From Rhodocollybia butyracea (lineage: Eukaryota; Basidiomycota; Agaricomycetes; Agaricales; Omphalotaceae): DNA of 64,000 nucleotides. A program made the translations under genes and the position numbers. The notes below the pieces were generated by a model. The model searched no databases and was not told the origin of the DNA. It saw only the letters and a list, made by a program, of their open reading frames with translations. Positions 11,028 through 19,829 of the stretch are shown piece by piece (position 1 is the stretch's first letter; every line of letters starts with the position of its first letter). Location: assembly GCA_015501585.1 (NCBI GenBank), contig JADNRY010000029.1, positions 310,001 to 374,000 on the forward strand. Direction: 5' to 3'.

Positions 11028-11891
11028 ATGCGCTTCACATTCGCTGTTGCCACTCTCCTCGGATGCCTACTCTCCACTAGCATATGTGCTGCCAAACCCA
11101 TCTCCGTTAGTTTTCTCTCCTTAATGTTTTAATATTCATTTGGCTGCGGGCCTCTGAGTGCTTGTTTTATAGGCTCGACGTGATTTGAGCAGTAGTTTTG
11201 CCGAAGGGATCGCTGCTCGGTCTGCTACTGAAGTGATCACTCCGGTTCGCCGGGGTCCCCCTGCTCATGAGCCTGGACACGAAAACGTCGCTTCGGGTGC
11301 TGGGCATGGACAGGTCGCTCCGCATAGTACTGATGCTCACGATGCTCCTAAAATCGACGGGCAGGAAAAAGTCGCTTCGGAGGGTGCTAAACCTAAAGCG
11401 AAAGTCAGGTGGCTGAAAAAGGAGGGTAAAATAAAAGCCCTGAAGGTCCAAGTGTCGATTGTCCATGGCCACGTTAAGAAGGTTGTGAAAGCAGCACAAG
11501 AAGCCGGAAAAATCTACAACGGGGAAGTGGATTTTGACGATACGAAGTACAGCACCTTGGCATATCGAGTATATAAACTGGCCACAGGGAAGAGGTGGTC
11601 TTTTTCACATATACTGGCCCATGGCCAAAGCCTGCCCAGAATACAGGTCCCGCCCATAATACAGGCCCCACCCAGGACCTTTGGGGATATGTAGTAATAA
11701 CCGCTGATGCGCTGTATGGTCGCGCAATATTGTTCAACGAGAAGGAGATCGTGTATCCCGAAGTGCCAGAGGAGAAACAGGAGGCTGCACTGAAGCTCAC
11801 AAAGAAGTTGGCAAATACCCTCAAAGAGATGCATGGCTTGGATGTGTTTCGGGCAGATCTAGACGAGGATAAGTCGGGCCATGAAATTTGA
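11028..11891 (+). pseudogene. Small secreted protein family, copy 3 (frameshifted)
   Basis: Exon 1 is 11028-11105 and exon 2 starts at 11173. The frame begins normally (signal peptide, ARRDLSSSFAEGIAARSATE, PVRRG). It has an extra His/Asp/Ala-rich stretch, then VRWLKKEG and VVKAAQEAGKIYNGEVDF, and stops at 11694 after a one-base shift near 11590. The family C-terminal module is intact in the next frame, 11595-11891: VVFFTYTG, LWGYVVITADALYGRAILF, NEKEIVYPEVP, EAALKLTKKLANTLKEMHG. Between FFTYTG and LWGYV this copy carries an insert with an NTGP repeat. One lesion only, so a sequencing indel is possible; as written the product is truncated. Confidence 0.75.
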
Positions 11892-11947
11892 TTCTAGTTA
11901 CCCGTATATCAGTAATTATCGATATGTCTGTACAATGTTCGGGTATA
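11888..11947 (+). repeat. Family 3' flank repeat (after copy 3)
   Basis: TGATTCTAGTTACCCGTATA, then TCGATATGTCTGTACAATGTTC. Same block as after the other copies, with a short insertion. Confidence 0.65.
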
Positions 11948-11959
11948 GTAATACAATCA

Positions 11960-12420
11960 TGTGTACACTGTGTATGCATATGTATATTTTCGCACAGTGG
12001 CATTTTTCAAGTTCGAAACGAACGACTTGAAGCCCAAAAACTTGGTACATCACTGAACAGTCAAGGGTGAAGAGATGGTTCGTTTCACATACAGGAGGCG
12101 ACAAGAAACTTAACTTTAGGGGGATGTATCAATAAAGTATCAATAAGCAGTGAGGCCTTGAGGCACTGTAAGTATGGTCAAGCAATATTTTTGTGTTCGA
12201 CGAGATGGGGATTATGTTTCCCAAACTGCCAGACGCGGAACACGATCGCTGCACTCCAGTCCACACAAAGAAGTTGACACCAGGCAGAGAGACCTCAAAG
12301 CGACTCTTCACGGCTGGAATATGTGTATATTCTTTTTGGGTAGACGAGGAGAAAGGGCAGTGCTGTACACTTAGGGGTCCTGCTGCACTACAGTTACAGC
12401 CGAACATGAACTTTAAATTT
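11960..12420 (+). pseudogene. Headless C-terminal piece of the secreted family (1)
   Basis: Immediately downstream of copy 3's 3' flank, family sequence resumes without a signal-peptide exon: FETNDLKPK-like words, then EMVRFTY, GDKKL and a degenerate FDEKEIVFPKLP region, with in-frame stops. It is nearly the same as 17480-17893, where the frame is open. Confidence 0.7.
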
Positions 12421-12560
12421 TAGGACCAGTACTAAGTATAGTGGAACGGCGGAGAACGGTAGCCAAAGGAGTTCCATTGCAGTACTTAAAGGAGGAACTG
12501 ACGCCAAAATGTCTCCCCCATCTTGCTGGCCAAGTATCCTCGTACAAGTTCTCTTCATCT
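12420..12560 (+). promoter_or_regulatory. Conserved proximal promoter, copy 4
   Basis: GGAACGGCGGAGAACGG, AGTACTTAAAGGAGGAACTG at 12481, then CATCTTGCTGGCCAAG. Confidence 0.6.
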
Positions 12561-12590
12561 CTGAAACCCCTCCCAAAAAAACAAATAAAC

Positions 12591-14386
12591 ATGTGCTTCA
12601 CATTCGCTGCTGCCGCTCTCCTCGTGGCCGGATGCCTGCTCTCTACAGGCATATGTGCTGCAAACCCGATCTCCGTCAGTTTCTCCGATTCTTTCAGCTG
12701 TGCCATGCACATGGGGGTTCTGACGTCCGAGTGTTTGTTTATCTTATATCTTATAGGCTCGACGTGATTTGAGCAGTAGCTCTGGCGAGATCGCTGTGCG
12801 TTCTGCTACTGAGCTGATCGCTCCAATTCGCCGGGGCGGCCCTCCTCGCAGACCGAGTCGGAAAAACAAAAACAAAAATAAAAAAACAAAAACAAAAACA
12901 AAAACAAAAACAAAAACACAAAAAGTCCTTCCAGCGGCAGTCGTATTGTGGGTAAAGCCAGGCGGAGTAAATGTCGGGCCTTCCGGCAGGGCTCATGTCA
13001 AAACCACCATCGAAGGGTTTATGAAAGATGCACAAATATGCTGTTCGATTGTGGACAAAACCCTGTTTGCGATTTTTATGTGATTTGCGCGATTTTCATA
13101 TGGTTTGGTCCGCGCTCGCTAGGCTCGTTCCCCGCTTCCAGATGTTGATGCGATCAACAGTCAGCCAGCTTTCTCTGGAAGCAGAGTCTCTGACCAAATG
13201 GCACGAGTCTACACGCTCGCCTTCATTTCCACGCGCGCGCGCTATATCCGGTAAGGCCTAGTCAGTGTACCCTTCTTACATTGGCAGATAATCCTTTATA
13301 AAGTGAATCGAGGGGCCAGTATTTTGTACATAAAGCTATGTCAATGTTCAGTAGGCCCACAGACTGATACAGAGTAAGTAAGTATGTAGCACTCAATAGT
13401 ATACTTATTGCTCAGGTGAATGTGCCAGTTTAAGAGCAAGATAAAAGTGAGAAGATATCGACTTTGTATAATCTTGTATGTTTGGCCAAGATAAGTATCT
13501 CAGCAACTCACTACCTGAGCCTATGTATGGCTCTGTGTAACACAGAATGGGTGAGCAATGTCACAAATCCTACTTTAAGTGCATAATACCGCACCAACGG
13601 CTCGGGCGCTCCAGTGGCGCTCCGTGAATTTGCTTTGGCCGGTCAAAGCAGTTTGAATCCACGCCGTGGCTGTGCTCGGCTTCAGTGGTCCAATATTTGG
13701 GATGCATTGCTCACCCAATTATCTGCCAAAATATGAGCACATTGGAAGAAATATGTCCAAGTTAGGTAGTCATATTAGCTGAATCATCAAGACTGCCACT
13801 GAATCATCAAGACTGCCAGTCCTCACCGGATATAGTAAATCTCAAGACTGTTTTCTCGAAAAATCAGACGCACGCACGGAATCGAATGCGCGCATGCAGA
13901 AGTGAAGGCAAGCGCGTAGACTCGTCCCATTTGGTCAGAGACTCTGCTTCCTCGCATAGCCGGCCGACCATTGATCGTATCAACATCTGGAAGCGGGGAA
14001 CGAGCCCAGCGAGCGCGGACCAAACCTTATGAAAATCGCACAAATAACATAAAAATCGCAAACAGGGTTTTGTCCACAATCGAACAGCATACACAAATGT
14101 TCCAAAGGATTCCCAAGGGGGATTTGCATTTTGAAACGAGATTCGCGGATCCCAGCGACTTCCGGGCACATGAGCTGGACGCCGGTAAAAACAAGGGTGA
14201 ACAGGTGGTCTATTTCAAATATTTAGGCGGAGAGCAGGAACATTACGATGAACTTTGGGGTATTCACCAGCGAGCTTTCAGAGTAAAGCACGAGCAATGT
14301 TGTTCAACGACAAGGATCAGACTGTGTTTTCCGCAGCAGAAGCTTTGGCTAATGAACAGGGTAGAACATCTATTCCCGATGAATAG
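12591..14386 (+). pseudogene. Small secreted protein family, copy 4 (split by a transposon)
   Basis: Exon 1 is 12591-12674 (signal peptide variant MCFTFAAAALLVAGCLLST) and exon 2 begins at 12757 with ARRDLSSSSGEIAVRSATEL. After the second Arg-Arg it carries a Lys-Asn/Lys-Thr microsatellite (12855-12920). The frame stops at 13083, inside an inserted element (13037-14091). The rest of the gene continues at 14092 (MFQRIPKGDL, VVYFKYLGG, YDELWG). It has a one-base contraction at CTTTGGGGTAT compared with CTTTGGGGGTAT in intact relatives, then ARAMLFNDKDQTVF in the shifted frame, ending with a stop at 14384-14386. Two lesions, so inactive as a full-length gene, although a truncated lysine-rich secreted product of about 136 residues could still be made. 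Confidence 0.8.
13037..14091. mobile_element. TIR DNA element, about 1.05 kb, non-autonomous
   Basis: Ends are long inverted repeats of roughly 220-260 bases (left 13037-13260, right about 13826-14091). The outer ends read TATGCTGTTCGATTGTGGAC on the left and its complement on the right. CACAAA lies directly outside both ends (13031-13036 and 14092-14097) as a probable 6-base target duplication. Removing the element joins family sequence in frame (KDAQ to MFQRIPKG). The inner 560 bases contain no credible transposase, only short frames and a doubled motif (ACTGAATCATCAAGACTGCC, near 13797). Superfamily not assigned. Confidence 0.8.
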
Positions 14387-14439
14387 GTATATGTGGTCGA
14401 GTTAGTGGCCTATATACTGAGTTGGAGCGGCGTACTTAT

Positions 14440-15150
14440 ACATACTTACCCCAGCCGTATATCAGTAAATCGATATGTAATGAGGTGGGAGATCCCAACC
14501 TCAGTGAGAAGTATCGTAGAGAACATGGATGAATACAACTGAGTAGCTACGAACATGCATGAAAGGCTATATACTGATGGCGAACTCCGGCCCGGAATGC
14601 CATAATCCCCTACTCCAGTATGTACGAATGTTCGGGGGTATAATATTACAATTATGTGTATGTGTGTATATAGCATCCTCTAGCTACATGTATATGCCAT
14701 ACCTCCCCATTTCCCATCGTTCAGACGACCTCCGTTCTTTCTGCCTTGGTGGGTGGGATATCTATACTCCTACTCCTACTCAAAGACGGGCTTTTCTGTA
14801 TCCTTTTCATGAGCAACCCCAGCCCCAGGCGCACTCCGACTTTGTCTGAGTACAGGAGGCGACTCTTCTACCCCACCTTCATTGACCCCCCAGGCCCTGT
14901 TTTCTCTTTGAATAGAGTACGCCCTCGGTGATCCCAGTAATGCTGGGGACGTTCGTCCGCGCTGCAAATCTCGGCGAGTAAGAAGCAAGTGGAACTTACC
15001 CAGCTGTTTCCCGCACTGACAAGCACGGAGCACGTTGCTGTACTTCAATTCACAAAGAAGGTTAGCAAAGGGGAGTTCTCAATGCGAAACAGGGTTGAAA
15101 TGCGTGTATTTTGGGCAGACGAGACTGAGGCAGATATGATTGGTCTTATT
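14440..15150 (-). pseudogene. Chimeric debris: membrane-gene C-terminal fragment and secreted-family 3' end
   Basis: On the minus strand, 14776-14930 reads GVNEGGVEESPPVLRQSRS, matching GGINEGGVEDSPPGPRQSRS of the intact membrane gene at 19830-21200. Bases 14560-14940 align with 19740-20045. From 15000 the plus strand switches to secreted-family 3' sequence (VLQFTKKVSKG-like, then the family 3' flank at 15150). No open gene remains. Confidence 0.65.
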
Positions 15151-15191
15151 TGATTCTAGTACCCGTATCCTATACTTATCGATATGTACAA
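15150..15191 (+). repeat. Family 3' flank repeat without a gene
   Basis: TGATTCTAGTACCCGTATCC followed by TATCGATATGTACA. Same block as after complete family members, here at the end of debris. Confidence 0.6.
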
Positions 15192-16600
15192 AACCCTAGA
15201 GTACGCCCTCGGTGGCCCAGCACGTTCGTTCGCGCTGCAAACCTCAGCGAGTAAAGCAAGTGGCAGCGAACACAGCTGTTTCTCGCACCGACAGGCGCAG
15301 AGCACGAGGATGCACTTCCGTTCACAAAGATATGCTTGGTCTTATTTGATTTGGCCGAGGACCCAGCTGTGGGGTGTGTTAGGAAAGGTTAGAATGGGAT
15401 GAGAAGAGATGAGGAGGGAGGGAGGAAGGGAGGAGGAAGGGAGAGGTTAGGAGGAGGAAGGAAGGAGGAAGAGAGGGAGGAAGGGATCGTACGCACCCGA
15501 AAGCAAAGTTCAGAGTGGCACCCCAAGTAACAGCTGCGGTGAGTCCGCAGTATATGGCGCCGGAGATGACCCAGTATAGAGTTAGCTCGACCATCAGTAC
15601 TCAGTTGCCGGAATGAAGGGGATGCGCCGTATCTGGGGGTGGAATATTAGTAAGAAGAGTAAGAACAATGAAGGACAATGAAGAGGAAGGAAAAGTGAAG
15701 AAGCGACATAGTGATGAAGAAGAAGCGACGTGAAGAAGGAACATGAAGAAAGTAAGAAAACGGAGAAGAGTAAGAACAAGGACGAGTGAAGAGGAAGGAA
15801 AAGTAAAGAGGAAGGACGAGTGAAGAAGCAACATGATGAAGAAGCAAGCACGAAACATACCTATCATGCACCCTCTTCCGAAAAGTACGTCCATGTTTAA
15901 AATCCTCAGCACCAACATCTTCGATGTAATACAGCACGGCCGGTTTCATGAGGGATCCCACGGGCTCGGAGGAGCACCAGACAGGAAGGCGCCACTTGTA
16001 GTGGAATGCAATGAGGGAAAAGGCGAAGACGACTGCGACTGGGCCGACAAGCATCATGGTGGACATGAGGAAGAAGTTACTGGGGTTGTTAGTGAATGGG
16101 AGTGGGGAGGAAGGGATGGGGTTACTCACTAGAATGCGATGGCGGGTGCGATAGCGAGGGGGAAAGCAAAGACGAGGAGAGCGAATGTGTATGTCCACAT
16201 GACAAAGTCGAGGTGCCACCAGACGTCGGTGCCGAGAGGGCCATAGGTTGTAAGATGTTTGACGACTATACAGGTGAAGTGGCGGCAAAGCCTTTTAGCT
16301 TGAGGAGTAACACACGTCTGAAAAGTCTGAACGGCACATCGAAACAAGATGAAAGGCCAAGAGCAGCGGAGGAGATGCCGATGAAGGTTTGGGTGTTGAT
16401 ATTAGTTACTACAGTTCAACGTTCAACGTTTAGATCGTCAGATTTGAAAGGTATAAGAGGTGGAACGACATACAATTTTGAAGGAGATAGAATAAAAGAC
16501 AGGGAATTAACACATTGCAGATGATGAGAAAGGTGATATAGAGAGCAATGGATATTTTGCGGTAGTGAAGGTGCAAGTCTGGAAGGGTGGGGGCGTCATC
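15191..16600 (-). pseudogene. Polytopic membrane-protein gene, copy A (broken at both ends)
   Basis: Exons match those of the intact gene: PTLPDLHLHYRKISIALYIT near 16560, GPLGTDVWWHLDFVMWTYTF, NFFLMSTMMLVGPVAVVFAF, AVLYYIEDVGAEDFKHGRTF, ELTLYWVISGAIYCGLTAAV. The start codon region is replaced by unrelated DNA at about 16600, so no in-frame ATG precedes the first exon. At the other end WVLGQ runs straight into IK and a stop at about 15355, where secreted-family 3' sequence begins. One intron (15616-15850) has grown into a GAAGAA-type purine tract. Bases 15195-15300 hold another short piece of the last exon. Confidence 0.8.
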
Positions 16601-17480
16601 ATGGTGGCCACCGGTAAGCCCAAGGCTCGCTGGCAGGCAGTGGCAAAGGTGGTAGCTACGTTACGTACAAGTTAAACTTGGACTAGTGTACTGGACATCA
16701 CGTGGATCGATCCAATGATTACCTCTGCTATGCACACTGCTACCAATTACCAACTTCCACCGCTAATGCCATCTACTACTGCTATTTATTACTTGCACCC
16801 TTTTGCTAATGCCAATCACTCACCCCTTGCTAAAAGCGCTAGTGAACACTATGCTAATGCAGCAATGCCACCAATGTTTCCTGAATGTTTCTGGCAAGTT
16901 TCTGGCAGGCCCTCTGCATCAGCATAACTTTGATACCAGTGCAACCACGCTCTGCCTCATGCTCACATGCTACTGTCCAGATTTCTTTACAAAAATTATC
17001 AAAAAATTATAGATATATGTACACCTTCGGTTTCTATGTCTAATCCAAGTCTGATATCTGGCTTCATACTCATTTTGTGCATCACCCCTCATCACCCCTG
17101 TAAGTCTCACCATTGATCTGGTTTCCTTGTAGTGTCACTTGCCTGTGCAGTGTGCAGGCTTCCAAATACCCTTTGGATACCTTCCCTAGGAGGTAAAGTT
17201 TGATCTTGCACAAGTGTTTGGCTGATGAGTTGTAGGTGATGTATTCACTTTCTACAATAAGTATGCAACTTAACACGCCCAGCCAGCACTATATGAGTCC
17301 ATATGGTACACCATCATCCCAGTGCACTGAGTGCCCCCTACATATACTAGGGGATCACAGTCTTCTGGATGCACTGTGCACTCGGAACTCCTACTAGATA
17401 GGTATCGCAACTGACTGTTTGATGCTTCCTTGGCTGCTTCTAAAGCATCACAAATAGTCCCAAGATGTGTACACTGTAGA
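16600..17480. other. Unique spacer with possible retroelement remnant
   Basis: Unlike its neighbours, this stretch has no copy elsewhere in the window. A minus-strand frame at 17082-17276 contains CILIVESEYITYNSSAK, which faintly resembles the RNase H segment of Ty1/copia elements (a SxxEAEYxA-type motif). No reverse transcriptase, integrase or LTR is seen. A plus-strand frame at 16715-16927 is unassigned. Confidence 0.3.
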
Positions 17481-17893
17481 GCATCATATACTTAGCTAAC
17501 ATGTATATTTTCATGCCAAGCAGTGGCATTTTTCGAAGAACAACTTGAAGCAGCTTGAAGCCCAAAAACTTGGTACATCACTGAACAGTTGAGGGTAAAG
17601 AGATGGTTCGTTTCACATATACAGGAGGCGACAAGAAACTTAGCTTTAGGGAGTATGTATTGATATCAATAAGCAGTGACTTGAGGCACCGCAAGTATGG
17701 TCGAGCAATATTGTTCGACGAGAAGGAGATTGTGTTTCCCAAACTGCCAAATGCGGAGCACGATCACAATCGCTGCACTTCAGTCCACACAAAGAAGCTG
17801 GCACCAGGAAAAGGGACCTTAAAGCGATGCACGGCTGAAATGTTTGTGTATTTTTTAGGCAGACGAGGAGAAAGGGCAGAGCTGTACACTTAG
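17480..17893 (+). pseudogene. Headless C-terminal piece of the secreted family (2), frame open
   Basis: From about 17590 the frame is fully open and matches the family C-terminal module: EMVRFTYTGGDKKLSFREYV, RKYGRAILFDEKEIVFPKLP, then VHTKKLAPGKG and a stop at 17891-17893. No signal-peptide exon or family promoter precedes it. It is either a remnant or a source of new C-termini by recombination. It pairs with 11960-12420. Confidence 0.7.
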
Positions 17894-17949
17894 GGGTCCT
17901 GCTGTACTACAGTTACAGCCGAACATGAACTTTATAACTTTTAAAACCG

Positions 17950-18080
17950 GTACTAAACGGTATAGTGGAACGGCGGAGAACGGTCGAAGGAGTTCCATCG
18001 CAGTACTTAAAGAGGAACTGACGCCAAAATGCCTTCCCCATCTTGCTGGCCAAGTATCCTCATACGAGTTCTCTTCATCT
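17950..18080 (+). promoter_or_regulatory. Conserved proximal promoter, copy 5
   Basis: GGAACGGCGGAGAACGGTCG, AGTACTTAAAGAGGAACTG at 18002, CATCTTGCTGGCCAAG. This one drives the only cleanly open copy. Confidence 0.65.
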
Positions 18081-18122
18081 TTGAACCCCCCTCCCCAAAA
18101 AACAAACAAACAAACAACAAAC

Positions 18123-18777
18123 ATGCGCTTCACATTCGCTGCTGCCACTCTCCTCGGATGCCTGCTCTCTACAGGCATATGTGTTGCAAACCCAATCTCC
18201 GTCAGTTTCTCCAATTCATTCAGCTGTGCCATGCATGGGGGTTCTGACGTCCGAGTGTTTGTTTATCTTATAGGCTCGACGTGATTTGAGCAGTAGCTCT
18301 GGCGAGATCGTTGCGCGGTCTCCTACTGAGCTTATCACTCCGGTTCGCCGGGTCGATACTGCCAAGGTCGACTGGCTGGAAAGACCAGAAGAAGGCTTCA
18401 ATGTCAAAGACGAGATAAAGCAGAAAGCCATATCCTCCGAGAAGTACATTTCCGACGCTGTGGCACAAGCACAAAGGGACAGAGCAATTCCCTCAGGGCC
18501 GGTGGAATATTTCAAAAAGGTGGACTTGAAGCCCCACGAAAAAGTAGATGTCCTTGAAGCCAAATCCACGAATAAAGAGTATGTGATCTATTTCACATAT
18601 ACTGGCGCCAAGAAACTTTGGGGGTATGTATCATTAGCAGCGGCACCTCTGTATGGCCGAGTAGTATTGTTCGACTCGGAGGAGATTGTGTTTCCGAAAC
18701 TAACAGGCGAGAAGGGTGAGGCTGCACTTCAGTTGACAAAGAAGTTGGCGCAGCAGTTCAGCTTGATAAAGAACTGA
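18123..18777 (+). CDS. Small secreted protein family, copy 5 (intact)
   Basis: Exons 18123-18200 and 18274-18777 give 193 residues with no lesion. Residues 1-26 are a signal peptide (MRFTFAAATLLGCLLSTGIC VANPIS); the intron falls exactly after it. Next is ARRDLSSSSGEIVARSPTEL and ITPVRR, a 20-odd-residue segment with Arg-Arg at each end, as cut by Kex2-type proteases. The mature part has KVDWLERP, VAQAQRDRAIPSGPVEYFKK, VIYFTYTGAKKLWGYVSLAA, LYGRVVLFDSEEIVFPKL and AALQLTKKLAQQFSLIKN. No cysteine in the mature part. I do not recognise a known domain; candidate effector or other secreted small protein. The membrane-protein family lies convergently downstream. Confidence 0.85.
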
Positions 18778-18844
18778 GATGGCGGGCAGCGAGGAGAAGG
18801 CAGCTATGCACTATGCTTGGTTTTTGTTGCCATTACCTTGGGGA

Positions 18845-18890
18845 TTTGATTTTAGTACCCGTATCGATATATACAATGTTCGGAGTATCA
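18845..18890 (+). repeat. Family 3' flank repeat (after copy 5)
   Basis: TGATTTTAGTACCCGTATCG, then ATATATACAATGTTCGGAGTA. Confidence 0.65.
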
Positions 18891-19110
18891 ATCTGGTCTC
18901 TCCACTTTAGTGTGAGCTTCAGGCGGGTTCTGCTCGAAAACGGGCCTTTCTGTATCTTTTCATGAGCAACTGCGGGCACACTTCCGTAATTGATATGTAC
19001 AATGTTCGGAGTATCAATCTGGTCTCTCCACTTTAGTGTGAGCTTCAGGCGGGTTCTGCTCAAAAACGGGCCTTTCTGTATCTTTTCATGAGCAACTGCG
19101 GGCACACTTC
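18866..19110 (+). repeat. Direct tandem repeat, 126-base spacing
   Basis: Two almost identical units (18866-18984 and 18992-19110) run from GATAT(A/G)TACAATGTTCGGAG to GCAACTGCGGGCACACTTC. Each unit joins the secreted-family 3' flank to a fragment of the membrane gene's last exon (minus strand VPAVAHEKIQKGPF, compare VPAVAHGKNQKTPF). The fusion therefore arose first and was then doubled. Confidence 0.8.
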
Positions 19111-19720
19111 GACTTCGTCTAGGAGGGTCTTTCCTTTCTCTTTGGGTAGAACAATATAGAATACGACCTCGTTGGTCCCGGTACGTTCGTTCGCGCTACA
19201 AACCTCGGCGAGCAAGCAAGTGGCAGCCAACCCAACTGATGAAAGTCCAGATAGTGGATTGTCTGAGTATCCATATGTACCACAATCTAGAAAGCGATGG
19301 CCACACCAAGTGACTGCTGCGGTGAGCCCCGCAGTATATGGCTTCAGAAATGAGCCAGCATAAATTGCCGGAACGGAGGAGACGCGCCATAATTGAGAAT
19401 GGAGTAAGAACAAGGACCAGTGAAGAAGCCAACATGAGCATCCCTTGCGTGTACGCGCTGACGGACTGTAAGCACAGGATTGTATGGCGCGCAGAGCAAC
19501 CGCAACACCAGGGGGCGCGCATCCATGGCACACATGTGTAACACCAGCTCCTTGTCTCCCGTAGGCAGACTCAACCTCTCGGTGATCCCAGTAATGCCGG
19601 GCACGTTCGTTCGCGCTGCAAATCTCGCAAAGAAGGTTACTAGCAAAGGGAGTTCTCAAAGGGAAACAGGGCTGAAGTGTGTGTGTTTTGGGCAGACGAG
19701 GAGAAGGCAGATATGGTTGG
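19110..19720 (-). pseudogene. Polytopic membrane-protein gene, decayed copy C
   Basis: Minus-strand words of the intact gene survive in shifted frames: FISWVGCHLLARRGL, SEAIYCG, VTWCGH. At 19420-19490 there is debris of the exon ending in the HARYAHVGFF-like block. From 19620 the sequence passes into a secreted-family 3' end (LAKKVTSKGSS on the plus strand). No open reading frame remains. Confidence 0.6.
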
Positions 19721-19727
19721 TCTTATT

Positions 19728-19780
19728 TGATTCTAGTACCCATATTGATATGTATGTACAAATGTTCGGGGGGTATAATA
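19728..19780 (+). repeat. Family 3' flank repeat without a gene
   Basis: TGATTCTAGTACCCATATTG, then TATGTATGTACAAATGTTCG. It sits between debris copy C and the stop codon of the intact membrane gene. Confidence 0.6.
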
Positions 19781-19829
19781 TTACAGTATTACAATTATGC
19801 GTATATCATCCTATAACTACATGTATATG

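Larger units (their letters stand above)
11960..12700 (+). repeat. Segmental duplication, copy A (pairs with 17.48-18.25 kb)
   Basis: About 740 bases holding a headless C-terminal piece, the promoter and the first exon of copy 4. They align in order with 17480-18250, which holds the same items before copy 5. Long near-identical runs, such as those around GCTGTACACTTAGGGGTCCTG and CGCCAAAATG, show a recent common origin. Confidence 0.8.
17480..18250 (+). repeat. Segmental duplication, copy B (pairs with 11.96-12.70 kb)
   Basis: Same order as copy A: headless C-terminal piece, family promoter, 5' UTR with CTTCATCT and an A/C-rich run, signal-peptide exon, start of the intron. Confidence 0.8.

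Noticed and set aside
12850..12925. CRISPR-like or regulatory tandem repeat
   Set aside because: It is a coding microsatellite (AAACAA units) in a eukaryotic genome, without spacers.
13620..13700. Stretch with GTTTGAATCCACGC resembling a tRNA B box
   Set aside because: No A box at the right distance and no cloverleaf could be drawn; it is inside the inserted element.
17480..17893. Calling the open C-terminal piece a gene
   Set aside because: It lacks the signal-peptide exon and family promoter and matches the inside of longer relatives.
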